This document shows positions 17,126-25,179 of a DNA stretch of 64,000 bases, piece by piece; positions within the stretch are counted from its first letter, which is position 1, and every line of letters starts with the position of its first letter. The stretch is from Carbonatibacter sp965199245 (lineage in GTDB: Bacteria; Pseudomonadota; Alphaproteobacteria; Kiloniellales; Kiloniellaceae): NCBI GenBank assembly GCA_965199245.1, contig CBDAQP010000003.1, forward strand, positions 992,001-1,056,000, read 5' to 3'. The notes under the pieces were generated by a model, which saw only the letters and a list, made by a program, of their open reading frames with translations, was not told the origin of the DNA and did no database searches. Both the position numbers and the translations under genes were made by a program.

Positions 17126-18056
17126 CCATATTCTCGTCACAGGTGGCGCAGGTTATATCGGTTCTATCATGGTTCCGGATCTGCTCGCCCTTGGTCACAA
17201 GGTGACGGTTCTGGATAATTTCATGTTTGACCAATCCAGCCTGAACCATGTCTGCATCCACAACAGCCTGGACATTATACGCGGTGATATTCGGTGCAAG
17301 GACACGATGGCGACCGCCTTGAAAAAAGCAGACATTATTATTCCGCTCGCCGCTTTGGTCGGTGCGCCCCTCTGTGCCAAAGACCCCGTCGGCGCGGAAA
17401 CCACCAATCATCACGCCATTTCAATGATGCTGGATCTGGTATCCGCCCAGCAACGTATCCTGATGCCGACAACCAACAGTGCCTATGGAACCGGTGATGA
17501 CAATAATTTTTGCACCGAAAGATCCGAGCTACGCCCCATTTCCAAATACGCCCGCGACAAGGTAGCGGTCGAACAGGAACTGATGGCGCATGACAATGCC
17601 ATCAGCTTTCGCCTGGCAACGGTTTTTGGCCTCTCCCCACGTATGCGGATAGACTTGCTCGTGAATGACTTTACCTATCGCGCTGTTCATGACAGGGTTG
17701 TCGTCCTGTTTGAAAGCCATTTCAAACGCAACTATATCCACGTGCGTGATATTTCCCGTGTTTTCCAGCACGGCATTGAGAATTTTGACCACATGAAGGG
17801 GGAAATTTTCAATGTCGGCCTGTCTGATGCCAATCTGTCCAAACGCGAGCTCTGCGAAACTATACAGAAACAGGTCGCGGACTTTACCTTTGTCGAAGCA
17901 GACCTGGTCAAGGATCCTGACCAACGCAACTATATCGTTTCAAACGAAAAAATCGAATCAACAGGTTACAAACCCAAATTTTCTCTTGATCTGGGTATTC
18001 GTGAACTCATCAAGGGCTATCTTATGCTCCGCAATAACCGTTATGGCAATGTCTAA
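17118..18056 (+). CDS. NAD-dependent epimerase/dehydratase (extended SDR)
   Basis: A 312-residue nucleotide-sugar SDR. The Rossmann glycine motif ILVTGGAGYIGS lies at residues 5-16, Asp in VLDNF binds the NAD ribose, IIPLAALVGAP follows, and the catalytic pair is YARDK preceded by the Ser/Thr-rich MPTTNSAYG. The ATG at 17118 was chosen because MPNHILVTGG matches family N-termini and overlaps the repaired stop of the nucleotidyltransferase; the longer frame from 17040 would run through that gene's tail. Expected to epimerise, dehydrate or reduce the NDP-sugar of this operon. Confidence 0.85.
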   Translation: MPNHILVTGGAGYIGSIMVPDLLALGHKVTVLDNFMFDQSSLNHVCIHNSLDIIRGDIRCKDTMATALKKADIIIPLAALVGAPLCAKDPVGAETTNHHAISMMLDLVSAQQRILMPTTNSAYGTGDDNNFCTERSELRPISKYARDKVAVEQELMAHDNAISFRLATVFGLSPRMRIDLLVNDFTYRAVHDRVVVLFESHFKRNYIHVRDISRVFQHGIENFDHMKGEIFNVGLSDANLSKRELCETIQKQVADFTFVEADLVKDPDQRNYIVSNEKIESTGYKPKFSLDLGIRELIKGYLMLRNNRYGNV

Positions 18057-18080
18057 TCCCCAACAGCAAATCAGACAGAG

Positions 18081-19049
18081 ATGAGAAAAAAAACAACAGA
18101 CAGGCCACTTGTCCATCTGTGGGATCAGAGTTTAGGTCCAATCGACGATCAGATCAGTTTTTTTTGCGAATCCTTTGAACAAAACGGCTATTCGGCCAGT
18201 GCCGGGGCCATCCCCCGGACAGATGCCCTGAATTTTGTTATCGAAAACATCACAAAGGAAACGCAGGCTCTCTTCGTCGATTTTTGTACAACACATCACA
18301 AACGCCTGTGCATCATCATGACCGAACACATCGACGTCGCGGAGGGGGAACTGCTTTTCCATGGAATGCCACTGGGACGGCAGAGCAACTATATCCCCAT
18401 GACGCACAAGCTCGCGAGATTTGGGCGACTGGTCGCAAACAGGGATTACTTTTCCGGCTTTGCCGTTTTGGGCGACCTGCCACGACTGCGGGGGATCTCG
18501 ACGTTTTTTCCCGACACAGAAAAATTTACTATTCCGTTTCCCGACCTTGACTACATCCATTCAGAAAAAAAGTCACGAACCACCCACGATCTGCTTTTTA
18601 CGGGCTATCTCACCCGGTACAGATCACAGGTTTTATCCATACTTCAAGACGCTGGATTTTCTACTTGGACACCGGGGAAACTGGTCATAGCCAAAGACCG
18701 CGATTTCTATAACAGACAAGCACAGATAATCCTGAATATTCCACAGGATGAAAACTGGCTCTGGCTTTCACCCATGCGCGTCATGGCAGGTTTACGGTGC
18801 GGTCGGGCGACCGTTTCCCTGGCGACACAGGATGATTCTGAAATTGTCGGTTGTACCTGCCCACTGGATATAGAAAAACCTGACTGGATCAAAACCCTGT
18901 CAGGTTATGTCCACAATGCCCGCCACGCCTATGAAAAGGCCCACGCCGACTATACAAAAATCGCCCGGCTTTTTCGGGAAAAATTTCCTTTTCCCCACCA
19001 TTTCCTCGAAACTTGGGCCGCCGGAGAACACAATGTCAACCGAACGTAA
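18081..19049 (+). CDS. Glycosyltransferase-like protein of the flagellin sugar operon
   Basis: A 322-residue protein. The C-terminal third contains AQIILNIPQDENWLWLSPMR followed by VMAGLRCGRATVSLATQDDS, the layout of the donor-binding end of GT-B spore-maturation/CgeB-like glycosyltransferases (a surface-binding motif, then a Gly-rich acidic loop). The N-terminal half carries LVHLWDQSLGPIDDQISFF but no DxD motif typical of GT-A. It starts 24 bp after the SDR gene. Either a transferase or a non-catalytic relative; I cannot name a closer family. Confidence 0.55.
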   Translation: MRKKTTDRPLVHLWDQSLGPIDDQISFFCESFEQNGYSASAGAIPRTDALNFVIENITKETQALFVDFCTTHHKRLCIIMTEHIDVAEGELLFHGMPLGRQSNYIPMTHKLARFGRLVANRDYFSGFAVLGDLPRLRGISTFFPDTEKFTIPFPDLDYIHSEKKSRTTHDLLFTGYLTRYRSQVLSILQDAGFSTWTPGKLVIAKDRDFYNRQAQIILNIPQDENWLWLSPMRVMAGLRCGRATVSLATQDDSEIVGCTCPLDIEKPDWIKTLSGYVHNARHAYEKAHADYTKIARLFREKFPFPHHFLETWAAGEHNVNRT

Positions 19050-19069
19050 CAAAGAATTGGGGGTGTGAA

Positions 19070-20611
19070 ATGGATGTCTTGTTAATCAATCCTGATTCTG
19101 CGGCACGGGCCTATCAGGGTCTCGCGGAAAAATTTTCTGCGGTTGAACCGCCAACCTGGGCGTTACTTTTGGCTGAATCCTGTCGGGCCAAGGGATTTAG
19201 CGTCGGAATCCTTGATTGTGACGCTGAAAAACTCAGCCTGAAAACAGCCGTTCAGCGCGTTGGGGACAGCCGTGCGCGATTGGCTGTTTTTGTTGTTTAT
19301 GGTCAAAATCCCAATTCTGGCACGACCAGCATGATTGGGGCCATTGCCTTGGCAAAAGCCCTGAAAGAACAGGGTTTAAAGCAAAAGATCGCATTTGTTG
19401 GCTCTCACACCAGTGCGTTGCCCCGCGATGTTCTTTCCCACGACTGTGCTGATTTTGTCCTTCTGAACGAAGGCGTTTACGCCCTGCATAATTTGCTTGA
19501 CTCTGATCTCGACGCAGACTGCCCGAACATCAAAGGCATTGGCTATAAATCAGATGGACAAGCCATCCTCAACACGCCAGAACGGATTGTACCCCAGGAT
19601 CGTATGGACATAGACTTGCCCGGATATGCGTGGGATCTGTTACCTTACCTCGAAAAACCGCTTGACCTCTACCGCGCCCATTTCTGGCACGCTGATTTTG
19701 ACCACGACAAAAGAACACCTTTCGCGGCAATCTACACTTCGCTCGGATGTCAGTTTGTGTGTAATTTCTGCATGATCAATATTGTCAACCGGACAGACAA
19801 CGACGAAAACATCACCGCAGAACATTCACGCGGGATGCGATTTTGGAGTGCCGACTGGGTCATCCGGGAAATGCGTAAGCTTCACCGTCTCGGGGTGAAA
19901 ACACTCCGCATCAGTGACGAAATGTTTTTTCTCAATCGCAAGTACTATCGCCCCATCCTTGAAAAATGTATCGCGGAAAATTTTGGCTTTAATATGTGGG
20001 CCTATTCCCGCGTTGATACTGTACGGGAAAAAGAACTCGAACTTTTCAAAAAAGCGGGGATCAACTGGCTTGCTCTAGGCGTTGAGTCGGGAAACCAGAC
20101 CGTCAGACAGGAAATGTCCAAGGGATCTTTCCGTACGGTCAATATTCGCCAAATCTGTAACATGATCCATGCAGCGGACATTAAAATTATCAGTAATTTT
20201 ATTTTTGGATTTCCTGATGATACTCTGGAGACCATGCAGGAAACACTCGATCTGGCCCTGGAACTCAATACCGAAATGTCCAACATGTACCCCTGTCAGG
20301 CCCTTCCCGGTAGTCCTGTTCATATGGAGGCCAGGATCAATGGCTGGAAACTACCAGACAACTTTGAAGGCTATGCCTTTTTATCTTGGGCCTGCGAACC
20401 GCTCCCAACGCGATATGTCAGCGCGCGAGATGTGCTCAAATTTCGCGATGAAGCATGGCAAACATTTTTTACAAACCCGGCCTATCTGGATATGATTGAA
20501 AAAAAATTCAGTCGTAAGCAACGCCAGAACATTGAAGAAATGACAAAAATTCGACTGAAAAGGGCCTTACTCGGTGATCCGGATCCCACTCCACCTCTCA
20601 CCAATAACTGA
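19070..20611 (+). CDS. B12-binding domain radical SAM protein
   Basis: A 513-residue protein. The N-terminal 200 residues are a cobalamin-binding Rossmann domain (MDVLLINPDS, ALLLAESCRAKGFSVGILDC, IAFVGSHTSALP). The [4Fe-4S] motif CxxxCxxC is Cys227, Cys231, Cys234 in SLGCQFVCNFC, followed by LRISDEMFF and ALGVESGNQ. The ATG at 19070 with GGGGGTG upstream is preferred over an earlier frame start that overlaps the previous gene. Class B relatives methylate or rearrange unreactive carbons. As last gene of the flagellin sugar operon it may C-methylate the sugar or the protein. Substrate unknown. Confidence 0.85.
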   Translation: MDVLLINPDSAARAYQGLAEKFSAVEPPTWALLLAESCRAKGFSVGILDCDAEKLSLKTAVQRVGDSRARLAVFVVYGQNPNSGTTSMIGAIALAKALKEQGLKQKIAFVGSHTSALPRDVLSHDCADFVLLNEGVYALHNLLDSDLDADCPNIKGIGYKSDGQAILNTPERIVPQDRMDIDLPGYAWDLLPYLEKPLDLYRAHFWHADFDHDKRTPFAAIYTSLGCQFVCNFCMINIVNRTDNDENITAEHSRGMRFWSADWVIREMRKLHRLGVKTLRISDEMFFLNRKYYRPILEKCIAENFGFNMWAYSRVDTVREKELELFKKAGINWLALGVESGNQTVRQEMSKGSFRTVNIRQICNMIHAADIKIISNFIFGFPDDTLETMQETLDLALELNTEMSNMYPCQALPGSPVHMEARINGWKLPDNFEGYAFLSWACEPLPTRYVSARDVLKFRDEAWQTFFTNPAYLDMIEKKFSRKQRQNIEEMTKIRLKRALLGDPDPTPPLTNN

Positions 20612-20643
20612 CTGCGCTTTTGCATGAACAATACGCACAGAGA

Positions 20644-20667
20644 AAAAGGGGCCAAATAGCCCCTTTT
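20644..20667. terminator. Bidirectional intrinsic terminator
   Basis: AAAAGGGGC-CAAATA-GCCCCTTTT forms a stem flanked by A and T runs on both strands. It sits between the convergent radical SAM gene and flagellin 2 and can serve both. Confidence 0.85.
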
Positions 20668-20691
20668 CACTACTTCTTGCCGCTCACTTTC

Positions 20692-21867
20692 TTATTGCAG
20701 CAAACGCAGGAGTTTCTGGGGCAGTTTATTCGCCTGTGACAGGGCCGCAACCGATGCCTGCACCAACACCTGTGACGAGGCCAAACGACTTTGTTCCGCC
20801 GCAACATCGACATCAAGGATCGACGACTTCGCCGCGACAATGTTTTCGCGGGAGGTCGCAATCTGTTGCCCCCGGAAACCAAAGCGCGAAATGATCGAAC
20901 CGATATTGACACGGGCCTCAGATACCTGGTCAATCGCCCGCGCAATCGAGGAAAAGGCCGACGCGGCATTACTGACATTTGACACAGAGGTTGTATCAAT
21001 TCCGGGCACCGCCGCCGCCACCGATTGTTCAAAGATCTCCCGCGCGGTATTAAAGGCCTGGGTTCGGATATTGCTCCGCAGAGCATTACCGATTGAGGTG
21101 CGCTGCGACGCCGTCAAACCACCGCTCGTGCCCAAAGACGCCGCATTAACACCCGCAACCCCGCCGATGGTCACTGACGTGACGGCTGCGGTTGTGGCCG
21201 CGTCTGCAACCCGGATCAGGCGGGTGATCTCCGTGACCCCAGCACCGCCAAGGGTAAAGCCTGCGCTTGCCGCAGCACTCGCCGCATTTCCAAAGGCTGT
21301 TGAGGTCCCTTCGGGACTGGCAAGGCCCCCCAGATACTCTGACGTGAACGCGGGAACTTGGTTGGCAATGTTACCAACATCCAGTGTAATCGTATCCTCG
21401 ACCGTGGTTCCGACCAGGAAATCAACCGGCTTTGAAAACTGTTCCCCCGTGCCATCCAACAGGGACTCCCCATTAAAGCGGGTTGAACTGGCGGTGCCGT
21501 TAATCTCGCTAATCAGCTGGCTATATTCTGCCTGAATAAAAGACCGTTCTTTGTCCGTGGGGACACCAGAAAGTGACTGCGCCGCCAGAACCTTCAGACG
21601 TTGGAGAATATCCACTATACGGGCCAAACCACCATCCGCCACCTGAACCACAGAAATCCCCTGTGCCGCGTTCATCGCCGCCTGCGCCAAAACGGTATTA
21701 TCGGCGCGCAGGCGCGTTCCAATCGCCAGACCGGCAGCATCATCGGCAGCGGTGACAATGCGGGTTCCACTCGCCAGCTTGGAAATCGATGACCCCGTTC
21801 TCATGGAGTTTTCATTCAAAAGGCGTAACGCCGAATTCGCGGCGGTATTGGTTGTAACTGTTGGCAT
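20692..21867 (-). CDS. Flagellin 2 (longer type)
   Basis: A 391-residue filament subunit. The ATG at 21867 gives MPTVTTNTAANSALRLLNEN; 22 codons upstream in the same frame are not flagellin-like. N-domain: SISKLASGTRIVTAADDAAG and ADGGLARIVDILQRLKVLAA. C-domain: VNIGSIISRFGFRGQQIATS and VQASVAALSQANKLPQKLL. The central region is about 110 residues longer than in flagellin 1 and rich in Ala, Thr, Ser and Gly, with no aromatic-rich outer domain. A sigma-54-like site lies upstream. Confidence 0.93.
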   Translation of the reverse strand: MPTVTTNTAANSALRLLNENSMRTGSSISKLASGTRIVTAADDAAGLAIGTRLRADNTVLAQAAMNAAQGISVVQVADGGLARIVDILQRLKVLAAQSLSGVPTDKERSFIQAEYSQLISEINGTASSTRFNGESLLDGTGEQFSKPVDFLVGTTVEDTITLDVGNIANQVPAFTSEYLGGLASPEGTSTAFGNAASAAASAGFTLGGAGVTEITRLIRVADAATTAAVTSVTIGGVAGVNAASLGTSGGLTASQRTSIGNALRSNIRTQAFNTAREIFEQSVAAAVPGIDTTSVSNVSNAASAFSSIARAIDQVSEARVNIGSIISRFGFRGQQIATSRENIVAAKSSILDVDVAAEQSRLASSQVLVQASVAALSQANKLPQKLLRLLQ

Positions 21868-21938
21868 GAGATTTTTATCCTTTCTCGGGGAGCCTCCTGC
21901 CCCCACAAACGACACACATCGCATCCAAACCAAAGGAA

Positions 21939-21954
21939 AGCATAGATCATACCA
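21939..21954 (-). promoter_or_regulatory. Possible sigma-54 promoter of flagellin 2
   Basis: On the minus strand the site reads TGGTATG-ATCT-ATGCT. The essential GG and GC pairs have the right spacing but three consensus bases differ, so it would be weak. The start point would lie about 60 bp ahead of the ATG. Confidence 0.4.
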
Positions 21955-22079
21955 AAAATTAAAATATATAAAATCAAATATTTATATGAAATACCTGTTG
22001 CAACACTGCAAAAATGTCCGCCCTGACACGGGGGAAAATTCCCGCCCCAGTACGGAAAAATATACCCCTTTACGGCTCA

Positions 22080-22345
22080 ATTTCCCCATGCAGAGGAATA
22101 GCCAGTCAATCCAAACCCGCTCTTCCTCGCTCTCAAACCGCAACAGCGGGACAAGAGGGCCAAGGGTTTCTTCGATTGACCCTGTAAAGATGACCTTGGC
22201 AATTTCGGGATTCTGACATCACTGAACATCGGCAACCTTTTCCCCTGTCGCCGGATTATAAACGGGAAAGGTCTTCGCCGCTTCAACCCACGCCCCATTC
22301 AAAAAAGCACGATTCTCCAAAAAATTATAGGTTTTTGAGTCACAG
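22080..22345 (-). pseudogene. Remnant of NAD-dependent succinate-semialdehyde dehydrogenase
   Basis: One minus-strand frame reads YNFLENRAFLNGAWVEAAKT then FPVYNPATGEKVADVQ, a clear SSADH N-terminus. After a TGA it continues NPEIAKVIFTGSIEETLGPL then VPLLRFESEEE, which joins the mid-protein FTGS motif to the C-terminal P-L-x-R-F-x-x-E-E-E region. A normal enzyme is about 480 residues, so most of the gene, including the catalytic Cys and Glu, is deleted. No usable start remains. It fills the gap between flagellin 2 and the fliK operon. Confidence 0.8.
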
Positions 22346-22395
22346 CATTTTTTACCTCACCTTGCATATATTGCGTAAGAGTTTTTATGCCTGCC

Positions 22396-22438
22396 TTTGC
22401 CGTGAATGATAACAACAGAGCAAACCCAACGCGGCAAA
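22396..22438. promoter_or_regulatory. Pair of TTTGCCG/CGGCAAA half-sites upstream of the fliK operon promoter
   Basis: TTTGCCG (22396-22402) and CGGCAAA (22432-22438) face each other 85-127 bp ahead of the sigma-54 promoter at 22523, a normal enhancer distance. The same half-sites form the dyad upstream of fliF. FlbD is the likely binder by analogy with ftr elements in Caulobacter; inference only. Confidence 0.35.
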
Positions 22439-22522
22439 ATCAGTCCAGAAAAGCGGGCAGAAAAGTCCTCATTTCCCCAAAGCATTTTCATAAAATATTT
22501 GAAAAACAATATTTTATTAAAC

Positions 22523-22538
22523 TGGCCCGCTTTTTGCT
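22523..22538 (+). promoter_or_regulatory. Sigma-54 promoter of the fliK-flgD-flgE operon
   Basis: TGGCCCG-CTTT-TTGCT has the -24/-12 elements at correct spacing with one base away from consensus. The start point should be about 35 bp ahead of the 148-residue gene at 22583. Confidence 0.78.
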
Positions 22539-22582
22539 CATTCTGAGAACACCCACAGGCTTTTTGTTCAGAAAGGAAAAAA

Positions 22583-23029
22583 ATGACTGCCTTCACCACC
22601 ACAGATACCAATGCCACAACGGGTGATCTGGCCTGTGATGTACTCATCCGCATTGGCAGGGCCATTTCAGCAATTGGCAGGGCCATTTCAGCACAGGAAA
22701 AAGCCCGCGACGCACTCTTGGAAGAGGAAATTGAACAACGCTTTACCGCGACGCAAACCGCCAATGCCATCATGGATGAAATTGAAGGACTCTTGATATC
22801 ATTTGCCACGCCGTCGCTTTATATGGCCTTTGAAAATACCTCGCTAACGATGGTGGCGAATAATATTCGGGTCAATGTCCCACAGTGCAAAAGCTCTGCG
22901 GACAAAGCCCTCGCGGCGATCAAGAGTCTGCGAACAACCTGGACGACACTGTTTCCCGATACCCAAATAGGGGCCTTTACCGCCGGAAACAGTGCCTTCA
23001 ATGTCGATTACACCCATGCACGGGCCTAA
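22583..23029 (+). CDS. Uncharacterised 148-residue protein, first gene of the sigma-54 fliK operon
   Basis: No family recognised. The protein is soluble, with a helical N-terminal half containing a perfect heptad duplication, IGRAISAIGRAISA, then an acidic helix (EKARDALLEEEIEQRF) and a second helical region. No signal peptide, membrane segment or cysteine cluster is visible (one Cys near the start, one near residue 102). AGGAAAAAA precedes the ATG at 22583. It is 14 bp ahead of the fliK start and under the flagellar promoter, so a role in hook assembly or as an export chaperone is possible. Confidence 0.7.
   Translation: MTAFTTTDTNATTGDLACDVLIRIGRAISAIGRAISAQEKARDALLEEEIEQRFTATQTANAIMDEIEGLLISFATPSLYMAFENTSLTMVANNIRVNVPQCKSSADKALAAIKSLRTTWTTLFPDTQIGAFTAGNSAFNVDYTHARA
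22652..22693. repeat. 21-bp perfect tandem duplication in the first gene of the fliK operon
   Basis: ATTGGCAGGGCCATTTCAGC plus A occurs twice in a row without mismatch, in frame, and duplicates seven residues of a predicted helix (two helical turns). Identity at wobble positions points to a recent event. Confidence 0.85.
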
Positions 23030-23043
23030 AAGGACAGCAGACC

Positions 23044-24429
23044 ATGTCACAGGTTCTTGACACCAGCCCCCCGAGCCGTCTCCACAACAAGCCGCCTGCA
23101 ACAGCCCCCAAAACGCTCTCTTTGGGTGGGGACAATCCCTTTGTCACGATATTGAGCGCGCGCGTTCAAATGACAGCCCTGCCAACATTGAATTTTGCCG
23201 CCCGACCACCAGAGGCCCGCACGGCAGAACGCGCACGGGAACAGAGCATCACACAGAACACAGACCGCTGGGCGGCTCCTGTCGAAAATCGCCGCACAAG
23301 CGCACGGGATGACAGAAAGGACGCAAGCAAAACGGACAGCACCGCCGAACGGAGCGACAGACGCTCCGAAGACGACAGAACATCAGCACCAAAGGCCGCC
23401 CTGAGTGAACAAAGTCCCGCAACACAGGAGACAACAGTGGACAAAACCACCCAGAGCAAAGCCACGGACCAGAACAACCTGCGCGAACAGTTCGCCAGGC
23501 TGTCCGCCCAGATGACAGACAAAGGCCCTGTTGAAAAAACACCGAAAGTGCAACAGGCGAACCAACTGCACCCAACGACCCAACAAAACGGCACAGGCGC
23601 AATGCGTGTCGACGTGCAACAGGTAACGACAGGACTGGTCGATCACAACCTGAAACAACAGCCGGGCGTTGCCGATGCCAAAGCAACCAACCCGAACAAC
23701 GGGGGCAAACCCATACAGCAAGGACAGGCCGCAAGACTCGGAACAGGGCAGCAGAGCGGGCAAAGCAATACAGGACAAAATACCGGAAACCGGAACACTG
23801 GGGGCCAAAACGCCGCCGCCATGAGTGCATCCGCCATGAATACACAGGCCACCACGCCGACGGGTGCATCAAAGATTCTGCACGCCACCGCACAAGGGGG
23901 GGCAACGCAACAGATCAGTGGACAACCCGCCAATTTTGCCCAGACGTTGAGCCGGATCACAGCATCACCCACAGGCGCATCAGCCCCGCAAAAACCCACC
24001 CCGCGTGTGACCGTGTCTGATCAAGTATCTGTACAGATCAAAAAAGGGATAACGGCTGGATTAGATAAAATCACAATTAAGCTCAATCCGCTGGAACTCG
24101 GGCGCGTTGACATCAAAATGGAAACGAATGACCAGGGTCTGACCCGTGCCCTGATTGTTGTCGAACGTCCGGAAACGCTTGATCTGCTCCAACGTGATGC
24201 GAGGGGGTTGGAAAAAGCCCTGCAAGAGAGCGGCCTGAAAACCGATAGTGGCAGTTTGAGTTTCAGCCTACACCAGGACAAACAGCACAGCGCGTCCCAC
24301 GACCAGAATGGCGATCAGAGCGGACAACCGAGCCAACAGGACAGACAGGATCAAACCGACAGCGACACCCCCGAACAACAGATCGCCCGTGGCCCACGTC
24401 ATGATGGTGATTTGGACATTTCAATCTAA
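23044..24429 (+). CDS. fliK: Flagellar hook-length control protein FliK
   Basis: A 461-residue molecular ruler and export-switch protein. The ATG at 23044 (14 bp past the previous gene) gives MSQVLDTSPPSRLHNKPPAT; an earlier frame start overlaps that gene and is unlikely. Residues 50-330 are Gln/Thr/Asn/Ala-rich and disordered, as in FliK rulers. The Flg_hook C-domain follows: SVQIKKGITAGLDKITIKLN, then PLELGRVDIKMETNDQGLTR with the P-x-x-L-G-x-V motif, and a Gln/Asp-rich tail. flgD follows 27 bp later. Confidence 0.9.
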   Translation: MSQVLDTSPPSRLHNKPPATAPKTLSLGGDNPFVTILSARVQMTALPTLNFAARPPEARTAERAREQSITQNTDRWAAPVENRRTSARDDRKDASKTDSTAERSDRRSEDDRTSAPKAALSEQSPATQETTVDKTTQSKATDQNNLREQFARLSAQMTDKGPVEKTPKVQQANQLHPTTQQNGTGAMRVDVQQVTTGLVDHNLKQQPGVADAKATNPNNGGKPIQQGQAARLGTGQQSGQSNTGQNTGNRNTGGQNAAAMSASAMNTQATTPTGASKILHATAQGGATQQISGQPANFAQTLSRITASPTGASAPQKPTPRVTVSDQVSVQIKKGITAGLDKITIKLNPLELGRVDIKMETNDQGLTRALIVVERPETLDLLQRDARGLEKALQESGLKTDSGSLSFSLHQDKQHSASHDQNGDQSGQPSQQDRQDQTDSDTPEQQIARGPRHDGDLDISI

Positions 24430-24456
24430 TCCCCCAACCCCCAAAGGACAAAAACC

Positions 24457-25143
24457 ATGACAGTCACCGCAACAGATGCCGCCGCGATAACCGCGACCAA
24501 AAGCAATTTTATCTCTGGCAAGTCGAACGACCTGAGTTCAACCTTTGATACCTTTTTAAGGCTCTTGACCACTCAGATGAAAAATCAGGATCCGCTCAAA
24601 CCCATGGACAACGCGGAATATACCAATCAGCTTGTCCAATTTACCCAAGCGGAACAGGCGATGGGAACCAATTCGCGCCTTGATCGACTCATTAGCGGGC
24701 AAAAACGCGGTGCGTTGGGCGAAGCAGTGGCCTATATCGGAAAAACTGTGCGCGCAGATAGTAAGGTTTTGGAGCTGAAAAACAAAGCCGCAACCGTCAA
24801 CTATGGCCTGACCCGAAAATCGGCAACGACACAGATTGAAATCCGGGACAAAGACAACAACCTTGTGCGCACCTTGCAAGGTGCGACGACACAGGGACTG
24901 CATCAGCTAGACTGGAATGGACAGGATGACAAGGGCAAACAGCTACCCGATGGAACCTATAGTTTCAAACTGATCGCCAAGGATTCACGCGCTCAAACCA
25001 TCCAAACAGCCCAAGGCATTGTTGGAAAAGTCAACGGCATTGAAATGGAAAAAGGCACCGCCCTTTTGTCGATTGGTCAGGTCAAAATCCCCGCCAGCTC
25101 GGTCAGCGCAATCCTGCCGCCTGCAACAGTCGCTAAAAAATAA
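24457..25143 (+). CDS. flgD: Flagellar hook assembly protein FlgD
   Basis: A 228-residue hook cap scaffold. The N-terminal signature is FLRLLTTQMKNQDPLKPMDN followed by AEYTNQLVQFTQAEQ. The C-terminal Ig-like/Tudor part contains IEIRDKDNNLVRTLQGATTQ and GLHQLDWNGQDDKGKQLPDG. It lies between fliK and flgE in the sigma-54 operon. Confidence 0.93.
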   Translation: MTVTATDAAAITATKSNFISGKSNDLSSTFDTFLRLLTTQMKNQDPLKPMDNAEYTNQLVQFTQAEQAMGTNSRLDRLISGQKRGALGEAVAYIGKTVRADSKVLELKNKAATVNYGLTRKSATTQIEIRDKDNNLVRTLQGATTQGLHQLDWNGQDDKGKQLPDGTYSFKLIAKDSRAQTIQTAQGIVGKVNGIEMEKGTALLSIGQVKIPASSVSAILPPATVAKK

Positions 25144-25179
25144 GCTCCTCAAACACACAGAACATAAGGACATGAAAAA

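Noticed and set aside
23249..23905. Long open frame of 218 codons on the minus strand inside fliK
   Set aside because: It is the complement of a repetitive Gln/Thr-rich FliK region; Cys/Arg/Trp-rich composition, no ribosome site, no family likeness.
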